Assembly: GCA_002432565.1 (NCBI GenBank)
Contig: DJFP01000210.1
Span: forward strand, 1 to 6,587
Direction: 5' to 3'
DNA length: 6,587 nt
From: Flavobacteriales bacterium UBA5869
GTDB lineage: Bacteria; Bacteroidota; Bacteroidia; Flavobacteriales_D; Crocinitomicaceae
Made by a program: the position numbers and the translations under genes. Shown here piece after piece: positions 1-5,207 of this stretch. Positions within the stretch are counted from its first letter, which is position 1; each line of letters starts with the position of its first letter. Under the pieces are notes generated by a model that saw only the letters and a program-made list of their open reading frames with translations, was not told the origin of the DNA and searched no databases.

Positions 1-959
1 CAACCATTGGATTGCAATAAAGTTGATCGTAAAAGTGTTAAAGCTGCTTCCATTCGATCTGCCTGGCCTTGTGTGAATGACAAAGGGCAAGAAGTGTAAT
101 CCATATAATTGGGTAAATCTTGCACATCACCGGTGAATGGATTGAAAACGGATGTATCGTTCATTTCCGTCGAGCAGGAATTTCCCTGGCACAAGCTGTT
201 GTCATTTGACATATCGGGTGGAGTATCACACACATAATCTCCATTCAGCATGCAGTTTAAATTGGTGCATCCATTGCTGAAAGTATGTTGTAAATTCAGA
301 TAATGCCCTACTTCATGAGCCAGCAAACTGGAAACCAAAAAATTATAGCGAGAAACTATACCGTCAGTCTCGATTAGTCCTCCCGGAAAAGTAGCATATG
401 CCCCTACACCTAGTGGATTTTGGAATGGATCAACAGCAATATTTCCAACTGTCCACACATTTAGATACACTAAGGGATTCCACCTGTTCTGCGATTTAAA
501 GGTCCAGTCCTGAACATAATCATAATAATTCAGGGTCAGAATGGAAGAGAAATCGTGGGTAATTCCGGTGGTAGGGTTTCCCCAGGGATCTACCGAAGCT
601 AAACAAAACTCGATATCAACGGGGTGGCCTGATGCATCGAAAAATTGCCCGGAATTCCCAAATCGTTCATTCAGCTCATTGACTGCCTGTATGACTGTTG
701 CATCTGAAATATTTTCAGGCCCGTTTTGATGCATGATGTGAAAAACGATGGGAATAGTATAGGTTGTTTTTTCATGATAATTTATCGAATCAGAGCTCAA
801 AAAGCGATATAAACGTTCATTGTTTTGATTTTCTTTTTCACGGTATTCCGGGAAGTGATTTGTCAAATGAGCATGGATAGCATCTGTTCCACAGGCTCCT
901 GTTTGAGCAAACGAATGGCTTAATAGTGATAGTACAAATAGGAGCAGTGTTGTTTTCAT
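1..959 (-). CDS. Secreted M43B (cytophagalysin/pappalysin-type) zinc metalloprotease, C-terminus missing
   Basis: A secreted zinc endopeptidase of the metzincin clan; 319 codons are visible and the frame is open to the left edge, so the C-terminal end lies outside. Residues 1-18 are a signal peptide (MKTTLLLFVLSLLSHSFA, likely cut before Q19). A short propeptide-like stretch follows, then the M43 domain from about residue 68: IPIVFHIMH (69-77), DIEFCLASVDPWGNPTTGIT (115-134), zinc motif HEVGHYLNLQH at 215-225 with catalytic E216 and ligands H215, H219, H225, and the Met-turn NYMDY at 284-288 followed by FTQGQADRM (295-303). Cysteines at 231, 236, 244, 257, 262 and 291 could form disulphides, as is usual outside the cytoplasm. 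Residue 222 is N where metzincins typically have G; from memory N is frequent in this family, so activity is expected. Relatives in Bacteroidota often end in a type IX secretion sorting domain; whether this one does cannot be seen. Target protein unknown. The gene is divergent from the LETM1-related gene. Confidence 0.93.
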   Translation of the reverse strand, partial: MKTTLLLFVLSLLSHSFAQTGACGTDAIHAHLTNHFPEYREKENQNNERLYRFLSSDSINYHEKTTYTIPIVFHIMHQNGPENISDATVIQAVNELNERFGNSGQFFDASGHPVDIEFCLASVDPWGNPTTGITHDFSSILTLNYYDYVQDWTFKSQNRWNPLVYLNVWTVGNIAVDPFQNPLGVGAYATFPGGLIETDGIVSRYNFLVSSLLAHEVGHYLNLQHTFSNGCTNLNCMLNGDYVCDTPPDMSNDNSLCQGNSCSTEMNDTSVFNPFTGDVQDLPNYMDYTSCPLSFTQGQADRMEAALTLLRSTLLQSNG

Positions 960-992
960 AGTTCTCTCGGTTTCAGGAACTAGACTCCAAAC

Positions 993-1026
993 CAAAGATC
1001 AGGGTTGCATAAACCTTTCTAACAAA
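993..1026 (-). promoter_or_regulatory. Possible promoter of the M43 protease gene
   Basis: On the minus strand GATCTTTG (1000 to 993) matches the Bacteroidota -7 consensus TAnnTTTG at five of six fixed positions, and TTTG (1026 to 1023) lies 22 bases upstream in the place of the -33 element. This would give a leader of roughly 30 bases before the ATG at 959. The match is imperfect and the call rests on consensus only. Confidence 0.3.
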
Positions 1027-1027
1027 G

Positions 1028-1058
1028 AAAAGACTCTCCATTTTGGGAGAGCCTTTTT
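1028..1058. terminator. Bidirectional terminator-like hairpin in a divergent intergenic region
   Basis: AAAAG-A-CTCTCC (1028-1039) pairs with GGAGAG-C-CTTTT (1046-1057), an arm of 12 positions with one A/C mismatch, around a six-base loop. It ends in a run of five T on the plus strand, and the minus strand reads TCTTTTCTTT after the stem, so it could stop RNA polymerase in either direction. No gene ends here: the flanking genes diverge. It sits upstream of the predicted starts of both, so it could insulate them from stray transcription or be the 3' end of an unannotated short RNA. Confidence 0.55.
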
Positions 1059-1081
1059 GCGCTAACTAATTTATAATAATG

Positions 1082-1103
1082 TATTTATTCTATAGAATAA
1101 ATA
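1082..1103. promoter_or_regulatory. Perfect 22-bp palindrome, candidate operator
   Basis: TATTTATTCTA (1082-1092) is followed directly by its exact reverse complement TAGAATAAATA (1093-1103). Symmetry breaks at the next pair out (1081/1104). It lies about 80 bases upstream of the start chosen for the LETM1-related gene and about 120 bases from the protease gene, a normal place for the site of a dimeric regulator. The region is AT-rich, which makes partial palindromes common, but eleven consecutive matched pairs is more than expected by chance. The regulator is unknown. Confidence 0.45.
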
Positions 1104-1169
1104 TGATTCGAAATAATGAGGTGGAAATGCAATCGTTGAAAATTTTAGCAGCCACTATTCAAATATGCT

Positions 1170-1177
1170 TAACTTTG
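1170..1177 (+). promoter_or_regulatory. -7 box (TAACTTTG) directly ahead of the LETM1-related start
   Basis: TAACTTTG is a full match to the Bacteroidota primary sigma factor -7 consensus TAnnTTTG. Only five bases separate it from the ATG at 1183, so transcription would start at or next to that ATG, giving a leaderless or nearly leaderless mRNA. A -33 element is not clear; TTTTAG at 1143-1148 has a suitable spacing of 21 bases but is a poor match. Confidence 0.5.
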
Positions 1178-1182
1178 TTCCC

Positions 1183-2433
1183 ATGATCGCTCCCGGTTCT
1201 AAAGGATGGATTGCCAAATACTTGCAGCTGATAGCCTCAGGTGACATCTCTATTGACCTGCAAAAACCCGAAGATCTGACACGTGCAGAATTCAATCATT
1301 ATACCCTTTCCCAAACGGGAATTATCTTTGGTTATCCCTCCAAATTATTGTTCGGAAAAAACCTCGACACATCCAAATGGACACACGATGAGCAACTTAC
1401 GGTGCTTCTTTTTGAATCGTTGTTATTTACACATCTCAATATCCAGGGAAGGACAAAGCTAAAAACGGATGAGTTTTTGAATGACCTGAATATCTTCTAT
1501 AAAAAACACCGCGTACAGTCCCTTGGATCTGTTTTGACCTTTTTCCTGAAGGAAAGTGCATCGGAGAAAATTGAGCGCATCCTGGAAAAACGAACGGATG
1601 TTCCTAAGAATTTGACAAACACTAAGTCCTGGATGAGTTATTTCAACAATTCATTCATTTACCTGGATGTCATTTTATTTGAGGATTTCCTGAAAAACAA
1701 GCGAAAACAAACCCTTGATTACCAGAAACTGGCCCTTTTAGCCCTGGGAATTATTTCCATTTCTGCCTATTCGGACGGAGAGGTTCAGGAGCATGAAAAG
1801 AATCTCTTCAACACTTTCCTGCTTTCTGCCGATCTGGATTCAGATGAAAAGGAATTGGCCAAACTGCGCTTCCGGGAAGGAATAACCCTGAACGAATTAA
1901 CCTGTGACCTGGTTGACTCCTGGAATTTCAAACGTTACCTGCTGGATCTTTCAGTGCTTACGATGCACATGAACCAAAGTTCACGTGAAACAGGTTTGGA
2001 AACCCTTATCACGCTAAAAAGATGGATGTCCTGCTCGGAACGTGACCTGGACGAAGCAATTTATTGTACAGATCAATTCTTGCTGGAAAATAATCAAAAG
2101 GTTTCTTACCTGAACGATTCGAATTCCATGGAACTCATGCTTGACAGTGTTTCGAGGCGCTGGATCAAGATCCTTGGAAGGAACAAAGACAAGCTGGCAC
2201 AGGAGATCAAACAGAGTAAAGAATTAGTCTACCTGATCCGCAAATCTGCTTCGGAGGAATTGAGTAAGGAAGAAAAAGAGAAAGTGAAAACCCAGTTTAT
2301 GGATATAGCGAAGTCTATGCCGGCACTGGCAATTTTTCTGCTGCCTGGCGGTGCATTGCTTTTACCAATCGTTCTAAAGATTATTCCAAACCTGGTGCCT
2401 TCTGCATTCAAGGATAACGAACTGGAGGAGTGA
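1183..2433 (+). CDS. LETM1-related protein with TerB-like central domain (biofilm-associated family)
   Basis: A 416-residue protein from the ATG at 1183; an in-frame ATG at 1165 would add MLNFVP. I prefer 1183 because a full -7 box covers 1170-1177, so the upstream ATG would not be transcribed from it, and because relatives, as I remember them, begin close to an M-I-x-P...GW motif (here MIAPGSKGWI). Counting from 1165, residues 184-270 resemble a TerB-like helical domain with the acidic SDGEVQEHE turn (203-211). Residues 352-418 match the end of the LETM1 domain: a basic/acidic helix, a hydrophobic stretch at 386-405 (PALAIFLLPGGALLLPIVLK), then IPNLVPSAF. There is no signal peptide. In mitochondria LETM1 is an inner-membrane protein linked to cation exchange and ribosome binding; Flavobacteriia homologues are annotated 'LETM1-related biofilm-associated protein'. 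Its biochemical role here is unknown. It stands alone behind its own promoter, 52 bases before the acyltransferase. Confidence 0.8.
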   Translation: MIAPGSKGWIAKYLQLIASGDISIDLQKPEDLTRAEFNHYTLSQTGIIFGYPSKLLFGKNLDTSKWTHDEQLTVLLFESLLFTHLNIQGRTKLKTDEFLNDLNIFYKKHRVQSLGSVLTFFLKESASEKIERILEKRTDVPKNLTNTKSWMSYFNNSFIYLDVILFEDFLKNKRKQTLDYQKLALLALGIISISAYSDGEVQEHEKNLFNTFLLSADLDSDEKELAKLRFREGITLNELTCDLVDSWNFKRYLLDLSVLTMHMNQSSRETGLETLITLKRWMSCSERDLDEAIYCTDQFLLENNQKVSYLNDSNSMELMLDSVSRRWIKILGRNKDKLAQEIKQSKELVYLIRKSASEELSKEEKEKVKTQFMDIAKSMPALAIFLLPGGALLLPIVLKIIPNLVPSAFKDNELEE

Positions 2434-2470
2434 TTTTCCCACAAACGAAAAGATGTCTGAATTATCTGGT

Positions 2471-2478
2471 TAATTTTG
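2471..2478 (+). promoter_or_regulatory. -7 box (TAATTTTG) ahead of the acyltransferase gene
   Basis: TAATTTTG fully matches TAnnTTTG and ends seven bases before the ATG at 2486, so the mRNA leader would be about zero to four bases. No convincing -33 element is visible. It suggests the acyltransferase has its own promoter inside the 52-base gap after the LETM1-related gene, where I see no terminator hairpin, so read-through from upstream is also possible. Confidence 0.45.
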
Positions 2479-2485
2479 CCGTTCA

Positions 2486-3667
2486 ATGATCCGGAACTAT
2501 AAAGCAATTTCTCATTTCAAAGGGTTAAACACGCTGCGTTTTATTGCGGCTTTTTTGGTGGTGCTCCATCATGCGGAATCCTTAAGAAAGGATCATGAGC
2601 TTAAAAATCATCTGCGCGATTTCGGATTGTTCCAAAATGGTGCGCATGCGGTGAGTTTCTTTTTTGTATTGAGTGGCTTTTTGATCACATATCTGCTGTT
2701 AAAGGAAAGAGAAGTAAAGAAGGATATTTCTATCAAACAATTTTACATCAAACGGGTTTTCCGGATTTGGCCTTTGTATTTTTTGATGGTTATTATCGGT
2801 GCGATTATTCAACCTTATTTCATTGAATGGTTCAATATTCCTTACGAAATGCCTTATACCATCGGTGAGACCTGGTATTATTTCATCTTCTTCGTTCCGG
2901 GAATGGTGAATTATTTCTTCGGGAGTAATTTACTGGAACCGCTTTGGTCAATCGGTGTGGAAGAAGTGTTCTATCTCATTTGGGCGCCTCTTTTTAAGTG
3001 GTTAAAGAAACACGTGTTGAAACTGCTTTTGGGAGTGATCGCTTTCAAACTAATTTTAATTTCGGTCAATACGTATTGCACTTTACCCGGAGTTTTGAGT
3101 TACCTGATCCGCATTCACCAGTTTGAAGCCATGGCAATCGGAGGTTTGGGGGCATACCTGGTTTTCAATTACGGAAAACAGATCAATTATTCTTTGATTT
3201 ATAGTATTCCGGCACAAATTGGGTTATATGCCTTGATCCTGGTTTTCATTGTTTTCGGAGCAAATATTCATTCCGGTATCTGGCAGTTCTTCTTTGAACA
3301 TCCGATTACTTCGGCAATTGTACCGAATGCATTGTTCTTGTATCTGATCATTGGAGTTTCGGTGGTCGACAAGAACTTATTTACCCTGGAAAACCGCGTA
3401 TTCTCTTACCTCGGAGAAATTTCTTATGGAATTTACATGTTTCACTTATTGATCCTCTCGCAAATCATTGAATTGTTGAAAGGCTTCGTTGCGGGTTCCG
3501 GAATGTTCCTGGAAACACTGTTCTATTATGGAGTTTCGATCCCGTTGATTATCGGAGTATGTGCACTTTCAAAACGGACATTGGAGGCTTATTTCGAACG
3601 GAAGAAACAGAAGGTACTTGCTAAATTAACCGTAAAGAATGCGAGGGACGCAAAGTTTGATAGATAA
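2486..3667 (+). CDS. Acyltransferase 3 family membrane protein (OafA/YrhL-like)
   Basis: A 393-residue inner-membrane acyltransferase with about ten hydrophobic segments. Family motifs are in the expected order: GLNTLRFIAAFLVVLHH (13-29) with R18 and the H28/H29 pair thought to be active-site residues; FFVLSGFLITYLLL (59-72); FYIKRVFRIWPLY (86-98) with R90 and R93; LWSIGVEEVFYLIW (153-166) with E159/E160; and SYGIYMFH (313-320) near the end. Such proteins move acetyl or other acyl groups across the membrane onto sugars of O-antigen, capsule, peptidoglycan or other glycans; the acceptor here cannot be told. There is no fused SGNH domain. Length is normal for the single-domain form. The last ten or so residues (KNARDAKFDR) are encoded inside a dispersed CTTTGCG-type repeat and are probably not native. 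There is no Shine-Dalgarno site; the start follows a -7 box by seven bases. The gene converges on the glycosyltransferase operon. Confidence 0.93.
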   Translation: MIRNYKAISHFKGLNTLRFIAAFLVVLHHAESLRKDHELKNHLRDFGLFQNGAHAVSFFFVLSGFLITYLLLKEREVKKDISIKQFYIKRVFRIWPLYFLMVIIGAIIQPYFIEWFNIPYEMPYTIGETWYYFIFFVPGMVNYFFGSNLLEPLWSIGVEEVFYLIWAPLFKWLKKHVLKLLLGVIAFKLILISVNTYCTLPGVLSYLIRIHQFEAMAIGGLGAYLVFNYGKQINYSLIYSIPAQIGLYALILVFIVFGANIHSGIWQFFFEHPITSAIVPNALFLYLIIGVSVVDKNLFTLENRVFSYLGEISYGIYMFHLLILSQIIELLKGFVAGSGMFLETLFYYGVSIPLIIGVCALSKRTLEAYFERKKQKVLAKLTVKNARDAKFDR

Positions 3668-3765
3668 CCCCTTTGCGCTCTTTGCTCCTTCGCTGACCGC
3701 ATGTCGCCAAAGCTTTAGCGGCGGCACAAGCTACAGCGCAAGCGTTCAATCTTTGCGGTGAAAAT
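3641..3765. repeat. CTTTGCG-type dispersed intergenic repeat
   Basis: The element contains CGCAAAG at 3649-3655 and its inverse CTTTGCG at 3671-3677 and again at 3751-3757, plus a CTTTGCT at 3680-3686. GCGAGGGA (3641-3648) also pairs with TCCTTCGC (3686-3693) with one G/T wobble, giving a nested stem over the stop codon of the acyltransferase. The middle holds an imperfect hairpin centred on AAAGCTTT. Motifs of the form 'CTTTGCGCTCTTTGC...CTTTGCGGTGAAAA' are, from general knowledge, interspersed repeats seen between genes in many Bacteroidota genomes. The right end runs into TTTTC just before the hydrolase remnant. Only one copy lies in this window, so the limits are estimates. Confidence 0.6.
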
Positions 3766-3931
3766 CTTCCCCGTTTTGGGGAATGAGTATAAAATCCGGG
3801 TCCTGTGCCCGCGCAAAGTTGCTGATCGAAATAACGAAATCCTGCATTTTCACACCTGCTTTCACAGTTTTCCGCTCTTTGCAGGAGAATCCGGATAAAA
3901 CAAGGAACAGGAACAAACACCCTTTTCTCAT
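3746..3931 (-). pseudogene. Truncated MJ1477/TM1410-type glycoside hydrolase lipoprotein (N-terminal remnant)
   Basis: A 61-codon reading frame that starts like a real gene and ends in repeat DNA. Residues 1-16 form a hydrophobic export signal and C17 (GFSC-KE) is a plausible, if not textbook, lipidation cysteine. Residues 29-54 (MQDFVISISNFARAQDPDF, then ILIPQNG) match, as I recall it, the N-terminal region of the MJ1477/TM1410 family of putative glycoside hydrolases, related to endo-alpha-1,4-polygalactosaminidases (GH114). Family members are roughly 250-350 residues, with the catalytic barrel further on. Here the frame changes to repeat-encoded sequence (about FHRKD) and stops, and only some 80 bases separate that stop from the opposite acyltransferase gene, so the rest is absent rather than frameshifted. 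Its ATG overlaps the glycosyltransferase stop by four bases (ATGA), so it was the second gene of that operon and translationally coupled. A short functional lipopeptide is possible but unlikely. Confidence 0.65.
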
Positions 3932-5052
3932 GAGCTAAGTATATCTCCTATAACATTCCAGGTTGTTTCGGCAGTATAATCCCAGGAAAATAAAACGGAG
4001 CGTTCCAAACTTTTTTGGGACAATTCAGTGTGTTTTTGTTCGTCTGAAGCTAAGTATATCATGGCTTTCGAAACTTCATCCGTATCAAAAGGATTGACAT
4101 AGATCGCTGCTTCTCCGGCTACTTCGGGAAGACAAGTCAGGTTACCGGAAATGATGGGAATTCCGCAGCGCATGGCTTCCACCAACGGAATTCCGAATCC
4201 TTCGAAGTAAGGAATATAAGCCAGCGCAAAAGCCGCTCCCATGAGTTTATTTAATGCTTCCAGGGAAACGTGGCCAGAAAACAAAATGCGTTTTTTCAGA
4301 TCCTCGGAAACTTCCGGAATGGAAGAAGCCTTATTTGCCCACAAACTTTCGCCTACGATCATCAGATCAATATCCGGGTTTACCAGGGCAAATTTCCCGA
4401 AAGCTTCAATCAGTCGGCCCACATTTTTCCGCGGATGTATCGCGCCTACAAAAATGAAGTAGGGTCTTCCATTCGTTTTTTCTGAGCGTATTTCTGTAAT
4501 ATCTTCAGTTTTCAACGGCACAAATGTTTCGGAAGCACCGTTCCAGGCTACTGTAATTTTGGACGGTGAAATCCCATAAGACTTTACAATATCCTGTTTG
4601 GAATAATCGGAAACAGTGAGGATGTGACGGGCCTTTTTCGCAAATTTCGGAAAGTATTTGCGCAAATACCTCAATGGGCTTGCCGGGATATCTTCCGGGT
4701 GGTGTTCAAAATTCAGATCGTGAATGACACCAACTTGCGGGACATTGGATTTGAGAGACAAATATCCGTCGGGAGAATAGAACAGGTCGATGTCGTATTT
4801 TTTCAATGCTTTTTTGACCGAATATTCAAACCACCACACGAATAAAACCGGATGCCTGGCAGGCGGGAATAAAACCACCGGAGTGACATTTTCAGCAAAG
4901 ACAAATTTCGGATCATATGGCCGGTCGAAAAAGAAAATGAATTCGTGTTCCGGGTGGTTTTCCACCAGGCGTTTTACCACTTCATACGTGTACCAGCCGA
5001 AACCTTCCATTTTGGAAGAAAGCAAGAAACGGGTATTGATTCCGATGCGCAT
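3928..5052 (-). CDS. GT4 family glycosyltransferase (GT-B fold)
   Basis: A 374-residue cytoplasmic or membrane-associated retaining glycosyltransferase that moves a sugar from a nucleotide-sugar donor to a growing glycan. The N-terminal acceptor domain starts at MRIGINTRFL and has the glycine loop EGFGWYTYEV (16-25), H111-D112 in IHDLNFEHHPED, and TVSDYSKQDI (146-155). The C-terminal donor domain has VGAIHPRKNVGRLIEAF (202-218) with R208 and K209 for the diphosphate, and the E-x7-E motif FEGFGIPLVEAM (283-294; E284 and E292). Length is typical. It is closest in style to mannosyltransferases of lipopolysaccharide or capsule clusters, but donor and acceptor cannot be read from the sequence. No Shine-Dalgarno site precedes the ATG; a -7 box (TAACTTCG) ends five bases upstream. 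The stop overlaps the start of the truncated hydrolase lipoprotein. The gene diverges from the unknown exported protein. Confidence 0.92.
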   Translation of the reverse strand: MRIGINTRFLLSSKMEGFGWYTYEVVKRLVENHPEHEFIFFFDRPYDPKFVFAENVTPVVLFPPARHPVLFVWWFEYSVKKALKKYDIDLFYSPDGYLSLKSNVPQVGVIHDLNFEHHPEDIPASPLRYLRKYFPKFAKKARHILTVSDYSKQDIVKSYGISPSKITVAWNGASETFVPLKTEDITEIRSEKTNGRPYFIFVGAIHPRKNVGRLIEAFGKFALVNPDIDLMIVGESLWANKASSIPEVSEDLKKRILFSGHVSLEALNKLMGAAFALAYIPYFEGFGIPLVEAMRCGIPIISGNLTCLPEVAGEAAIYVNPFDTDEVSKAMIYLASDEQKHTELSQKSLERSVLFSWDYTAETTWNVIGDILSS

Positions 5053-5057
5053 TGCGT

Positions 5058-5065
5058 CGAAGTTA
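5058..5065 (-). promoter_or_regulatory. -7 box (TAACTTCG) ahead of the glycosyltransferase gene
   Basis: On the minus strand TAACTTCG (5065 to 5058) matches TAnnTTTG at all but one fixed position and is identical to the box ahead of the FkbM gene. Five bases separate it from the ATG at 5052, implying a leaderless or nearly leaderless transcript. A second, overlapping candidate (TAGTTTG) lies just upstream. Confidence 0.42.
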
Positions 5066-5078
5066 CAAACTATTGTTT

Positions 5079-5107
5079 ATTCGGAAAGGAGGTATTTCCG
5101 AATTTTT
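5079..5107 (+). terminator. Terminator-like hairpin in a divergent intergenic region
   Basis: ATTCGGAAA (5079-5087) pairs perfectly with TTTCCGAAT (5095-5103) around the loop GGAGGTA, followed by T residues to 5107. The shape is that of a rho-independent terminator on the plus strand, though the stem is only moderately GC-rich. No plus-strand gene ends upstream, so it would stop antisense transcription leaving the glycosyltransferase gene, or act as a protein-binding inverted repeat between two divergent promoters. The loop region contains AAAGGAGGT, complementary to the usual 16S rRNA 3' end, but no start codon of a gene follows. Confidence 0.4.
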
Positions 5108-5136
5108 CAGTAACGGGAATAAAACGGAAGATTTTC

Positions 5137-5158
5137 ATTCTTAAATATTGCTAAGAAT
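5137..5158. repeat. Short inverted repeat upstream of the unknown exported protein gene
   Basis: ATTCTTA (5137-5143) is followed after eight bases by its exact inverse TAAGAAT (5152-5158). It lies about 24 bases upstream of the possible -7 box at 5182, where a regulator could act. Seven matched pairs in AT-rich DNA can occur by chance, so this is a weak candidate. Confidence 0.25.
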
Positions 5159-5181
5159 TCCGAGTTCGTAGAATAGAATAC

Positions 5182-5189
5182 TACTTTTA
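5182..5189 (+). promoter_or_regulatory. Possible -7 box (TACTTTTA) of the unknown exported protein gene
   Basis: TACTTTTA matches TAnnTTTG except for the last base and ends 18 bases before the ATG at 5208, giving a leader of about 13-15 bases. No clear -33 element is visible. Confidence 0.3.
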
Positions 5190-5207
5190 GTTCCCAATCC
5201 GATTTTA

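Noticed and set aside
650..700. Checked whether N222 in the protease zinc motif region or any internal stop marks a pseudogene
   Set aside because: The frame is open across all visible 319 codons and all three histidine ligands, the glutamate and the Met-turn are present; the N substitution appears to be a normal family variant.
541..729. 62-codon plus-strand frame opposite the protease
   Set aside because: Antisense to conserved M43 codons, with no motif or initiation signal.
1103..1186. A 27-codon frame (MIRNNEVEMQSLKILAATIQ...) whose stop overlaps the 1183 ATG as ATGA, like a leader peptide
   Set aside because: Its start overlaps the palindrome, it has no ribosome site, and the likely promoter box at 1170-1177 lies inside it, so it would not be on the mRNA from that promoter. 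The overlap is probably chance.
2229..2507. 92-codon minus-strand frame over the end of the LETM1-related gene
   Set aside because: Mirror of the coding sequence of a convincing plus-strand gene; no recognisable product.
3767..3783. Hairpin TTCCCC-GTTTT-GGGGAA followed on the minus strand by GATTTTC, like a terminator
   Set aside because: It falls within the codons for the conserved PQNGE residues of the hydrolase remnant, the T-run is short, and coding constraint explains the sequence. It might still act as a weak end for the minus-strand transcript.
3621..3920. 99-codon minus-strand open frame with many cysteines and alanines, ending KERKGVIYQTLRPSHSLRLI
   Set aside because: It is mostly translated repeat DNA in another frame of the hydrolase remnant. 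No protein-like domain pattern and no start signal.
4790..5154. Plus-strand frames opposite the glycosyltransferase that run into the divergent gap
   Set aside because: They are antisense shadows of a well-supported GT4 gene and show no family motifs.
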